From contig JBBSLP010000021.1 in assembly GCA_038255145.1 (NCBI GenBank), positions 12,231 through 76,230 on the forward strand: a stretch of 64,000 nucleotides of DNA, in the 5' to 3' direction. The notes below the pieces were generated by a model, which saw only the letters and a list, made by a program, of their open reading frames with translations, made no database searches and was not told the DNA's origin. A program made the position numbers and the translations under genes. Every line of letters begins with the position of its first letter. Within the stretch, counting starts at the first letter, position 1. The DNA comes from WHTX01 sp038255145 (GTDB lineage: Bacteria > Actinomycetota > Acidimicrobiia > Acidimicrobiales > CAIXPF01). Positions 42,781 to 50,218 of the stretch are shown here, one piece after another.

Positions 42781-43605
42781 ATGACCACCGCCGAGGATTC
42801 CTACGAGCGGTTCCTGGCCCTGCACCACGGGCCGGGACCGCTGCTGCTGCCCAACCCGTGGGACGTGGGCTCGGCCAAGCTGATGGTGTCGCTGGGCTTC
42901 ACCGCCCTGGCCACCACGAGCAGTGGTTTCGCGGCCACGCTGGGCCGACTCGACGGGTCGGTGACCAGGGACGAGGCCATCGACCACGCTGCTGCCCTCG
43001 TGGCTGCGGTCGACGTGCCCGTCTCCGCCGACCTGGAGAACGGCTTCGGTGACGACCCCGCTGCCGCGGCAGCCACCGTCGTCGCCGCCCTGGGCGTCGG
43101 ACTGGCCGGGTGTTCCATCGAGGACTCCACCGGGCGCCGGGACGACCCCATCTACGACGCCGGCCTGGCCGCCGAACGGGTGGCCGCCGCGGCCCAGGCC
43201 GCCCACGGGGGCCCGCGCCGGCTGGTGCTGACGGCCCGGGCCGAGAACCTGCTGCACGGCAGGGACGACCTGGCCGACGCCATCGCCCGACTCCAGGCCT
43301 TCCAGGCCGCGGGGGCCGACGTGCTCTACGCCCCGGGCCTGAACCGCATCGAGGACGTCCGCGCCGTGGTCAGCGCGGTCGACCTGCCGGTCAACGTGTT
43401 GGCCCTGCCCGGTGGCCCGCCGGTGGCCGAGCTGGCCGGGGCCGGCGTGGCCCGCATCTCGGTGGGTGGGGCCTTTGCCTTCGCTGCCCTGGGCGCGGTG
43501 GTGGAAGCCGCCCGCGAGCTGCTCGACGAGGGGACCTACGGGTTCTGGGACCGGGCACGCGTCGGGTCCAAGGCGGCACGCACCGCCTTCGCCACGCCGA
43601 CGTAG
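42781..43605 (+). CDS. Isocitrate lyase/phosphoenolpyruvate mutase-family lyase
   Basis: 274 residues from an ATG. The TIM-barrel PEP mutase/isocitrate lyase signature is present: LLLPNPWDVGSAKLMVSLGFTALATTSSGFAA, VPVSADLENGFGDDPAAAAATVVAALGVGLAGCSIEDSTG, LVLTARAENLL, GADVLYAPGL. The Asp/Glu metal ligands lie in SADLENGFGDDP and SIEDST. The loop that in isocitrate lyase carries KKCGH is absent, so a 2-methylisocitrate lyase, oxaloacetate decarboxylase or PEP mutase-like reaction is more likely. It follows the acyl-CoA carboxylase by 93 bp. Acyl-CoA/propionate metabolism is a reasonable context. Confidence 0.9.
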   Translation: MTTAEDSYERFLALHHGPGPLLLPNPWDVGSAKLMVSLGFTALATTSSGFAATLGRLDGSVTRDEAIDHAAALVAAVDVPVSADLENGFGDDPAAAAATVVAALGVGLAGCSIEDSTGRRDDPIYDAGLAAERVAAAAQAAHGGPRRLVLTARAENLLHGRDDLADAIARLQAFQAAGADVLYAPGLNRIEDVRAVVSAVDLPVNVLALPGGPPVAELAGAGVARISVGGAFAFAALGAVVEAARELLDEGTYGFWDRARVGSKAARTAFATPT

Positions 43606-43635
43606 CTCGAGGGAGGGTCAGCTCGAGGGAGGGTC
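43604..43635 (+). repeat. 16-bp perfect tandem duplication across two converging stop codons
   Basis: AGCTCGAGGGAGGGTC occurs at 43604-43619 and 43620-43635. The first copy starts inside the TAG of the lyase gene; the second ends at the last base positions of the NIPSNAP stop (43634-43636). Confidence 0.95.
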
Positions 43636-43924
43636 AGCCGAGGACGGGGTCGACCATGGCCAGGTGCATCTTGGCCACCCGGGAGGGCTGACCGGCGAAG
43701 ACGGCGGCCCGCTCGGGTGAGGCGTTGTACACCTCGAACACGGCGTCGAAGTCACCGTCGTGGCTGACCACCCACACGAACTCGTTGCGCTCGCGGTCGG
43801 CGTAGGCCCCGGTGACCTTGAAGCCGTACTGCTCACGCACGGCGACGACCTGGGGGAACCACTCGAGGAACGCGTCCATCTCGCCGGGGAGGATCTCGTA
43901 GCGGCGGAGCTGGGTGGTGGCCAT
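43634..43924 (-). CDS. NIPSNAP-family protein (short)
   Basis: 96 residues from the ATG at 43924 (MATTQLRRYEILPGEMDAFLEWFPQVV), preceded by GGAGGCAGG on the coding strand. The sequence continues AVREQYGFKVTGAYADRERNEFVWVVSHDGDFDAVFEVYNASPERAAVF, the alpha-beta dimeric barrel pattern of NIPSNAP. It is convergent with the lyase gene; the 28-bp gap holds most of a tandem duplication. Function unknown. Confidence 0.87.
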   Translation of the reverse strand: MATTQLRRYEILPGEMDAFLEWFPQVVAVREQYGFKVTGAYADRERNEFVWVVSHDGDFDAVFEVYNASPERAAVFAGQPSRVAKMHLAMVDPVLG

Positions 43925-43955
43925 GGGCCTGCCTCCGGATGGGTCGGGCTGGGGA

Positions 43956-43996
43956 CGGTCGGTGCTGCGGACGGACCCTATCCGCAGCACCGACCG
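43956..43996 (-). terminator. Strong hairpin between NIPSNAP and the secreted-protein gene
   Basis: 16-bp perfect arms (CGGTCGGTGCTGCGGA at 43956-43971 and its complement at 43981-43996) with a 9-nt loop lie 21 bp beyond the stop of the gene at 44018. Confidence 0.8.
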
Positions 43997-44017
43997 CCGG
44001 GCCCGGGTCGCGGTGGC

Positions 44018-44530
44018 TCAGGTGGACGGGGTGGCATCGCCGTAGGCGCCGAGCAGGTCGATGAAGACCTCGGTGGTGCCCACGGCGTTGAACACGTCGA
44101 ACTTGCCCCCGACGAGGCCGACGATGGCCTGGTTGGCCGTGGTCTGGCCCGTGTCGAAGTTCACCGACGAGGTGCCGCCGGCCGGGGTGCCGGCGGGGAG
44201 CAGGGCGACGTAGCTGCGCTCGCTGGGGGCCTCGACGCCGACGTTGACGACGACGGCGTTGACGGTGAGGGGATCGAAGCCCGGTAGCAGGGCGGACACG
44301 TCGACCGTCAGCTTCTGACCGGGCCCGATCTTGGCCCTGACGCCACCGGTGCCCACCCCGGAGCGGGTGTCGAGGACACGGACGGGGGTGGTGGACGAGA
44401 ACATGCTCGGTGGCCCCGGGTTGACCGTGGTCTGGGCCGACACGAGGGTGGCGCTACCGGCAGCGAGGACCGCGGCCGCCATCAGGCCTGCTGCTGCCAT
44501 CCACCTACGTCGAGTGCTGTGCTGGTGCAT
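44018..44530 (-). CDS. Secreted RVLDTR-domain protein 1
   Basis: 170 residues from ATG 44530 (GAGG upstream; ATG 44539 is an alternative). A twin-arginine-like head (HSTRRRWMAAAGLMAAAVLAAGSATLVSA) leads to an exported domain. FSSTTPVRVLDTRSGVGTGG is followed by LTVNAVVVNVGVEAPSERSYVALLPAGTPAGGTSSVNFDTGQTTANQAIV and a final VFIDLLGAYGD. This PVRVLDTR..LNV..PAG..N...G beta module occurs in actinobacterial surface and cell-wall proteins; binding is suspected but its role is unproven. It is a close paralogue of the gene at 44639 and has its own terminator. Confidence 0.8.
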   Translation of the reverse strand: MHQHSTRRRWMAAAGLMAAAVLAAGSATLVSAQTTVNPGPPSMFSSTTPVRVLDTRSGVGTGGVRAKIGPGQKLTVDVSALLPGFDPLTVNAVVVNVGVEAPSERSYVALLPAGTPAGGTSSVNFDTGQTTANQAIVGLVGGKFDVFNAVGTTEVFIDLLGAYGDATPST

Positions 44531-44594
44531 GGGAAGCATCCTCGCCCCGTGCGAGCGCTTTGCGTCGGTCTCGACGCGCAGGTCGGGACGCGAC

Positions 44595-44623
44595 GGAGGC
44601 CGCCGCACGGGGCGGCGGCCTCC
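44595..44623 (-). terminator. Hairpin terminator after secreted protein 2
   Basis: 12-bp perfect arms GGAGGCCGCCGC and GCGGCGGCCTCC with a 5-nt loop lie 15 bp past the stop of the gene at 44639. Confidence 0.8.
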
Positions 44624-44638
44624 AAGGCGATCGAGGGA

Positions 44639-45166
44639 TCAGACAGGGATGTTGCCGTACACACCAAGGAGGTCGATGAAGACCTCGGTGGTGCCCACGG
44701 AGTTGTAGACATCGAACTTGCCGTCCACGAGGGCGACGATGGCCTGGTTGGCCGTGGTCTGGCCGACGTCGAAGTTGACCGACGACGTGGTGCCCGCGGC
44801 GGCGCCCGCGGGGAGCAGGGCCACGTAGCTCTTGACCGTGGGGTTCTCGACGCCGACGTTGAGCACGACGGCGTTGGGGACGATGGGGGGGCTCGTGGTG
44901 CCGTAGGGCGCCAGCACGGCAGTCATGTCGACGGTGATCCTCTCACCAGGGCCGAGCTTGACGCCGACGCCACCGGTCTGGCCGACGCCCGTGCGGGTGT
45001 CGAGCACGCGCACCGGGGTGGTGTTCGAGGAGAAGGTGCTGACGGGGCCGGGGGTCACGGTCGCCTGGGCGGAAACGACGGCCGCACCACCGACGCCCAG
45101 AGCCAGGGCGGTGGTCACTCCGGCAGCTGCCATCCACGCACGACGCTTGCTGTTCTTCTCGGTCAT
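44639..45166 (-). CDS. Secreted RVLDTR-domain protein 2
   Basis: 175 residues from ATG 45166 with AAGGGACC upstream. A basic head (EKNSKRRAW) and hydrophobic segment (MAAAGVTTALALGVGGAAVVSAQ) form a signal peptide. The mature part repeats the module of its neighbour: NTTPVRVLDTRTGVGQTGG, PNAVVLNVGVENPTVKSYVALLPAGAAAGTTSSVNF, GQTTANQAIVALVDGKFDVYNSVGTTEVFIDLLGVYG. The tandem pair is a clear duplication, each copy followed by its own hairpin. A 9-bp stem-loop sits in its presumed 5' leader. Surface or extracellular location is likely; function unknown. Confidence 0.8.
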   Translation of the reverse strand: MTEKNSKRRAWMAAAGVTTALALGVGGAAVVSAQATVTPGPVSTFSSNTTPVRVLDTRTGVGQTGGVGVKLGPGERITVDMTAVLAPYGTTSPPIVPNAVVLNVGVENPTVKSYVALLPAGAAAGTTSSVNFDVGQTTANQAIVALVDGKFDVYNSVGTTEVFIDLLGVYGNIPV

Positions 45167-45185
45167 GTGGTCCCTTCGGTTCACG

Positions 45186-45209
45186 GTCCGTGCCGGCGAT
45201 GGCACGGAC
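45186..45209 (-). promoter_or_regulatory. Stem-loop in the 5' leader of secreted protein 2
   Basis: Perfect 9-bp arms GTCCGTGCC and GGCACGGAC with a 6-nt loop, 20 bp before the start codon. It could affect translation or mRNA stability, or be part of an operator. Inferred from symmetry only. Confidence 0.45.
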
Positions 45210-45336
45210 TGCTAACCGCGACAGTACCCACATCAGCGCACGGGCCATCACGTTCCGCGGGTCTTGCCGGGCCCGGCCCGGCGCGATCGGGCCCCGGTGA
45301 GATTGGCGATCGGTGCCCGTGGTCGTCGAGCCATCC

Positions 45337-46137
45337 TCAAGGCAGCCTGGCGCCCACAGCCGCTCCGACCTGGTCGGCGAGGGCCACGGCCACCAGACGA
45401 TGGGCCAGGGGGGCGCCGACATCGGGCCGGGGGACGAGCACGAAACGGCCCACTGTGCGTCCCCGGTGCAGCACCGCCAGTTCTGCGCCCTGGGCGGGCA
45501 GCTCGAATCCCTCGCGGCCCTCGCGCAGGACCCCGCCGTCGCGGCGGATGGCTCCGTCGTGGCCCAGCTGCAACAGGGGAGGGCCGCAGGGTGCGGGCTC
45601 GAAGCGGCACGCCTCGAGGTCCAGGACAGCCCGCAGATCGGCCTCACCGGCTCGGATCACGTCCTCCGGCGCTGCTCCCGAGGCGACGAGCTCGGCCAGG
45701 TGGTGGAGGCGACCGAGATCGGCGTGGCCCAACATCGCCTCCCGCTCCACCCGTCGGGCCCGTACGGCCATGGTGCCGACCACCAGGCCCACGGCCAGCA
45801 GCAGCAGCGCCGTCTCCGCGTCGTCGCCCGACGCCATGGCCAGCGACAGGAACGGCCGGGTGAAGAAGAAGTCGAAGGTCAGCACCGAGGTCATCGCGGC
45901 CAGCGCACCGGCACCCCGGCCGCCCACGGCGGCGGCCACCACCACGACGACCACCAGCACCAGGGCCATGTTCGTGCTCACGACGTGCTCACGCAGGGGG
46001 ACGATTAGGACGCCGGCGATGATCGGGAGCAGGCCGCCCATGGCCAGGCCAACCAGGCGCCCCGAGCTCTCGTCGCTGGGCGGTGACCCGCCAGCCACCC
46101 CGGTGTCCGTCGTCGGGTCGTTCGCCGTCAGGTCCAT
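45337..46137 (-). CDS. DUF4118/KdpD-like membrane protein without kinase domain
   Basis: 266 residues. Four membrane helices (GGLLPIIAGVLIVPL, NMALVLVVVVVVAAAVGG, ALAAMTSVLTFDFFFTRPFLSL, TALLLLAVGLVVGTMAVRA) match the DUF4118 sensor region of KdpD-like kinases, including the FDFFFTRPF motif. They are followed by a GAF-like domain of about 120 residues (HHLAELVASGAAPEDVIRAGEADLRAVLDLEACRFE). There is no HisKA or HATPase part. Stand-alone DUF4118/GAF proteins are known, so it may be a genuine sensor partner or a truncated kinase. It has no kinase neighbour. Confidence 0.8.
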   Translation of the reverse strand: MDLTANDPTTDTGVAGGSPPSDESSGRLVGLAMGGLLPIIAGVLIVPLREHVVSTNMALVLVVVVVVAAAVGGRGAGALAAMTSVLTFDFFFTRPFLSLAMASGDDAETALLLLAVGLVVGTMAVRARRVEREAMLGHADLGRLHHLAELVASGAAPEDVIRAGEADLRAVLDLEACRFEPAPCGPPLLQLGHDGAIRRDGGVLREGREGFELPAQGAELAVLHRGRTVGRFVLVPRPDVGAPLAHRLVAVALADQVGAAVGARLP

Positions 46138-46263
46138 CGTCGACCTGTCGTAGTGCTGGGCCGGAGCGGGGTCCAGGGTCCTCTACGCGTTCTCTACGCG
46201 ACGTCCCCTGACCTTGGCGCGTCCTCGGCAGACGGCGGGACAGGTCGGTCCTACGGTGCCCTC

Positions 46264-46569
46264 GTGGACACGAACGACCTGCTCGAGTGGCCTGAGGACG
46301 AGTGGTGTGCGCTGGAGTTGCGCACCATCGCGAACCAACGCGGCCTGCGTCGACATCGGGGCCGGCAGGTGTGGTCGGCCGAGCTCCACGGCCCCGGTGC
46401 CACGTGCACGCTCTACTCCAGCCTGGCCTTCCCCGCCGGGGACGACGTCGCATCGGTCGCGGCCCGGCGGGCCATGGAACGGGTCCTGGTCCAGGCGGGC
46501 TGGCAGGTGCAGGGCCTGCACGCGGCGAGGGTCGACAGCCGAAGCCGTCGACCCTCGCTCATCCCCTGA
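46264..46569 (+). CDS. Hypothetical small protein
   Basis: 101 residues from a GTG at 46264; the open frame reaches further upstream but is less plausible. The sequence (TNDLLEWPEDEWCALELRTIANQRGLRRHRGRQVWSAELHGPGATCTLYSSLAFPAGDDVASVAARRAMERVLVQAGW) looks like a compact alpha-beta protein with no membrane segment. No family recognised. Its last codons coincide with a perfect inverted repeat (46526-46557) that probably terminates transcription from both converging genes. Confidence 0.55.
   Translation: MDTNDLLEWPEDEWCALELRTIANQRGLRRHRGRQVWSAELHGPGATCTLYSSLAFPAGDDVASVAARRAMERVLVQAGWQVQGLHAARVDSRSRRPSLIP
46526..46557. terminator. Bidirectional hairpin between converging genes
   Basis: Perfect 11-bp arms CGAGGGTCGAC and GTCGACCCTCG with a 10-nt loop. 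It lies inside the 3' end of the small hypothetical gene and 66 bp beyond the stop of the substrate-binding gene at 46623. Confidence 0.65.
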
Positions 46570-46622
46570 TCATCAGCTGGGCGGTCGTCCCGCCCGGCCG
46601 ACGTGTCGCGTACCTGCGGGTA

Positions 46623-48217
46623 TCAGGACGTGCAGGTGCTGGCGGCCAGGTCCCAGGCGCAGTTGCCGGACTTCCCGTTCAGGTCGATGGCACCGCTCTG
46701 GTCGACCCAGCCCTGCTTGACCGAGTCGTACTGCTGGTACTTGCCGCCTTCGATGAAGTAGGCGTCGTCGTTGCCGTCCATGGCGAAGTTGATCCCCTCG
46801 AGGATCATCGGGTTCGTCATGTCGAGCGTGCGGATGGCGAGCATGAGGTTGCTCCGGGTCAGGCCGCCGGGCAGCTCACCGGCCACCTTCAGGCTCTGGA
46901 CCACGGCGAAGGACCAGATCAGGCCACTGCCCAGCGAGCCCGAGGACTTCGGGTCGATGCCGGCGGCCTTGAGCAGGTCACGGCTCCACACGATGCAGGC
47001 GTCCGAATCGTTGGCCGCGTCGTTGAGGTCCTTGGCGCCGCCGTTGACGATCCACCAACCGTTGGTGACCGAGCCGTCGCCGCCGACCTTGTCCTTGCCC
47101 ACGAAGCTCGATGCTGCGCAGACCGACGGCTGGAAGAGGTACTTGACGTCTTCCTTCATGCCGTTGGCGGCAGCCTCGGTGATGAGCTGGGTGCAGGCCG
47201 TGCCCGCCAACATGCCGATGAAGACGTCGGGGCTGTCAGCAGCCAGGGTGGTCATGGGGTCCGTCACCGTCGGGGCACCGGCCTCGATGGTCTCGGTCTT
47301 GTACTTGATGCGGTCCTTCAGCGGGCTCTGGGCCAGCCAGGCCCGGAAGCCGGCGTCGTAGGACTTGCCGAAGTCGGTGTTGATCTGAAGCGCAGCGACG
47401 GTGATGTCACCATCGCCGAACTCGGCGGCGTGCTCCTCGATGAAGTTGCCCCACAGCACCGCTTCGGTGTTGTAAGCGAGCTGCAGGCCCGTCGTCCACG
47501 GGTGGTTGACGGGATCGCCCCAGGCGGGGTGACCGCTCATCTCGAAGGGGTGGGGGATGCAGCGCTGGTTGAGCTTGTCGTACACCTTGAAGCCGTTGGC
47601 CGAGCCCAGGGTGATGAGGGCGAACACCTTGTCCGAGTCGATCAGCTCGTCGACCAGGGGCACGGTGCGGGCGGCGTCGTAGCCGTCGTCCTTGAAGATG
47701 TAGTTGACGCTGCGCGTCTTGCCGTTGCTGTCCTTGAAGAAGCCTTCGCCGCTGTAGTGCTTCAGCACCACGTCGAGGCCCTTGGCCACGTTGCCGTAGT
47801 CGGCGAACGTGCCCGACAGGGGGATGGCCTGGCCGATCTTGATCTCGGTGTCGGTCAGCCCCTCGGTGTTCGACCAGCCGGCGGGGCACGCCGCCAGTCG
47901 ATCTCGAAGCCGCCGGGGCCGGTCACGGTCTTGCCGCCAGCCGAGGTGCCCCAACCGTTCTCCTTGATGCGGTCGAGGGCCTCCTGGCGCTGATCGGCCC
48001 ACAGGTCCTCCCACTCGTCCATCGAGGTCGGGGCGGGCACGGTGGTCGTGGGACCGCCAGCCGTGGTCGACTCGGTGGCCGCCTTGACCCCTTCCTTGAT
48101 GCCGGGGTCGACGGTTCCCGCCGTGGCTCCTTCATCGCTCGAGCCGCCGCAGCTGGCGGCCACGAGGGCCAGCCCCAGCAGCGCACAACCCATGACCTTC
48201 GTTCGTCTACCTCGCAA
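46623..48217 (-). pseudogene. ABC-type substrate-binding lipoprotein, paralogue C, single-base frameshift
   Basis: TTG at 48217 with GGAGGGG upstream gives the lipobox VAASCGG, the linker and the first part of the N-terminal module (TSMDEWEDLWADQRQEALDRIKENGWG to GPGGFEID). There the frame breaks. One base is missing at 47896-47898 (CCAGTCG where CCAGGTCG is expected), and the rest (CPAGWSNTEGL to the C-terminal SGNCAWDLAASTCTS) continues in another frame to 46623. Apart from this the gene is intact and very similar to paralogue D. This suggests a recent loss or a sequencing error rather than an old pseudogene. Confidence 0.85.
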
Positions 48218-48336
48218 CTAACCCCTCCACATCTGATGCACCGGTGTGGCTGTGGCTCCAGTCACGGGGGCGGACGATAGTGGTCGGTCAATAGCGACAC
48301 AGGTCACCACGGCGGGCTCGCGGCCCGGACGCGACC

Positions 48337-48365
48337 AGGGGCCGACGGCGTCGCCGTCGGCCCCT
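48337..48365 (-). terminator. Hairpin terminator after paralogue D
   Basis: Perfect 13-bp arms (AGGGGCCGACGGC / GCCGTCGGCCCCT) with a GTC loop, 34 bp beyond the stop of the gene at 48400 and upstream of paralogue C. Confidence 0.8.
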
Positions 48366-48399
48366 GTCTCACCGCTTCATCGTCCCTGCAGGGTGGAGG

Positions 48400-49986
48400 T
48401 CAGGCCTTGCAGCTGCTGCTGGCCAGGTCCCAGTGGCAGTTCTTGGACTTGCCAGAGAGGTCGATGACCTCGCTCTGGTCCACCCATCCCTGGGCGACGG
48501 CGTCGTACTTCTGGTACTTGCCGCCCTCGATCATGTAGGCGTCGGCGTTGCCGTTCAGGTTGAAGCCGATCCCGGGCAGGAGCATGGGGTTCGTCATGTC
48601 GAAGGCTCGGACGGCGGTGATGAAGTTGGTCCGCGTCAGGCCACCGGGCAGGTCCCCGGCGATGATGAGGCTCTGGACGATGGCGAACCCCCACTGGAGG
48701 CCGCTGCCCAGCGAACCGGAGGACTTGGGGTCGATGCCGGCCTCTTGGAGGATCTCACGGCCCCAGAGGATGAAGGCGTCGTCGTCGTAGGTGGCGCCGT
48801 TGAGGTCCTTCACGCCACCGTTGACGATCCACCACCCGTCGCTGGCGGAACCGTCGCCACCGACCTTGTCCTTGCCCACGAAGCTGGAGGCGCTGCACAC
48901 CGACGGCTGGAAGAGGTACTTGACGTCTTCCTTCATGCCGTTGGCTGCGGCTTCGGTGATGAGCTGGGTGCAGGCGGTGCCGGCCAGCATGCCGATGAAG
49001 ACGTCGGGGCTGTCGGCGGCCAGGGTGGTCATGGGGTCCGTCACCGTGGGGGCGGCGGCCTCGATGGTCTCGGTCTTGTACTTGATGCGGTCCTTCAGGG
49101 GGGACTGGGCCAGCCAGGCCTTGAAGCCGGCGTCGTAGGACTTGCCGAAGTCGTTGTTGATCTGCAGGGCGGCGACGGTGATGTCACCGTCGCCGAACTC
49201 GGCGGCGTGCTCCTCGATGAAGTTGCCCCAGAGGATGGCTTCGGTCGTGTATGCGATCTGCAGGCCCGTGGTCCACGGGTGGTTGACGGGGTCACCCCAG
49301 GCCGGGTGGCCGCTCTGCTCGAAGGGCATGGGGATGCAGCGCTGGTTGAGCTTCTCGTACACCTTGAAGCCGGGTGCCGAGCCCAGGGTGATGACGGCGA
49401 AGACCTTCTCCGAGTCGATCAGCTCGTCGACCAGGGGCACGGTGCGGGCGGGGTCGTACCCGTCGTCCTTGAAGACGTAGGTCGCCTTGCGGTTGACGCC
49501 GTTGCTGTCCTTGAAGGCGCCCTCGGCGTTGTAGTGGTCGAGCATCGTGGTGACGCCCTTGGCGATGTTGCCGTAGTCGGCGAACGTGCCCGACAGGGGG
49601 ATGGCCTGGCCCACCTTGACCTCGGTGGGGGTCACGCCCTCGGTGTCGGACCAGCCGGCCGGGCAGGTGGACAGGTCGATGGTGAAGCCCTCGGGGCCGG
49701 TGACGGTCTTGCCGTCGGCCGACTTGCCCCAGCCGTTCTCCTTGACCCGATCCACGATGGCCTGGCGCTGGGTGGCCCAGAGCGCCTCCCAGTCGTCCAT
49801 CGAGGTGGGTTCGGGCACCGTGGTGGCCGTGGTGCCGCTGGAGGCCTCCTTGACCCCGGCGCTGACGCCGGCGTCGACGGTGGCGGCGGTCGAGGTGTCC
49901 TCGGTGTCGCTGCCGCCACAGCCGGCGGCGACCAGGGCCAATCCGACGAGGACGGATCCGATGGCCTTCGTACGTACGCGCTTCAC
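48400..49986 (-). CDS. ABC-type substrate-binding lipoprotein, paralogue D
   Basis: 528 residues from a GTG at 49986 (AAGGGGAA upstream). The lipobox is VAAGCGG. The shared N-terminal module (TSMDDWEALWATQRQAIVDRVKENGWG to TIDLSTCPAGWSDTEGV) precedes the peripla_BP_6 domain (VKVGQAIPLSGTFADYGNIAKG, FKDDGYDPARTVPLVDELID, HPWTTGLQIAYTTEAILWGNFIEEHAAEF). The tail has KNCHWDLASSSCKA. It is the closest relative of the frameshifted copy at 46623, so C and D arose by local duplication. Likely ligands are amino acids, amides or aromatic acids, going by the superfamily; none can be named from sequence. Confidence 0.9.
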   Translation of the reverse strand: MKRVRTKAIGSVLVGLALVAAGCGGSDTEDTSTAATVDAGVSAGVKEASSGTTATTVPEPTSMDDWEALWATQRQAIVDRVKENGWGKSADGKTVTGPEGFTIDLSTCPAGWSDTEGVTPTEVKVGQAIPLSGTFADYGNIAKGVTTMLDHYNAEGAFKDSNGVNRKATYVFKDDGYDPARTVPLVDELIDSEKVFAVITLGSAPGFKVYEKLNQRCIPMPFEQSGHPAWGDPVNHPWTTGLQIAYTTEAILWGNFIEEHAAEFGDGDITVAALQINNDFGKSYDAGFKAWLAQSPLKDRIKYKTETIEAAAPTVTDPMTTLAADSPDVFIGMLAGTACTQLITEAAANGMKEDVKYLFQPSVCSASSFVGKDKVGGDGSASDGWWIVNGGVKDLNGATYDDDAFILWGREILQEAGIDPKSSGSLGSGLQWGFAIVQSLIIAGDLPGGLTRTNFITAVRAFDMTNPMLLPGIGFNLNGNADAYMIEGGKYQKYDAVAQGWVDQSEVIDLSGKSKNCHWDLASSSCKA

Positions 49987-50122
49987 ACGTTCCCCTTGAT
50001 CATATGCAACCGGGCCGCGAGCCGGCGGGCACGCCGGGACGGCTCGGGCACGCTACTCCTGACACAGGGTCATCAGGGGGTCACCCTTGTTCGATGTCGG
50101 CGAACAGGGAGACCGTTGACAT

Positions 50123-50166
50123 AGTGACACCGGGCACCCTCCATTGCTGGATCGTGCCGGGTGTCA
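50123..50166 (-). terminator. Long hairpin between the thiolase and paralogue D
   Basis: Arms GTGACACCGGGCAC (50123-50136) and GTGCCGGGTGTCAC (50153-50166) with one mismatch. The loop itself contains a TCCA/TGGA mini-stem. It lies 53 bp past the thiolase stop and about 140 bp before the paralogue D start, so it could terminate one or regulate the other. Confidence 0.6.
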
Positions 50167-50218
50167 CGGGTGTTCCTTGTTCGTGTGCTCGGGCCAGCCT
50201 CGGCGGCAGGCCCGCGGA

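Noticed and set aside
46577..46592. GGGCGG/CCGCCC hairpin just past the paralogue C stop
   Set aside because: Only about six base pairs in very GC-rich DNA; the stronger inverted repeat at 46526-46557 is the better terminator.
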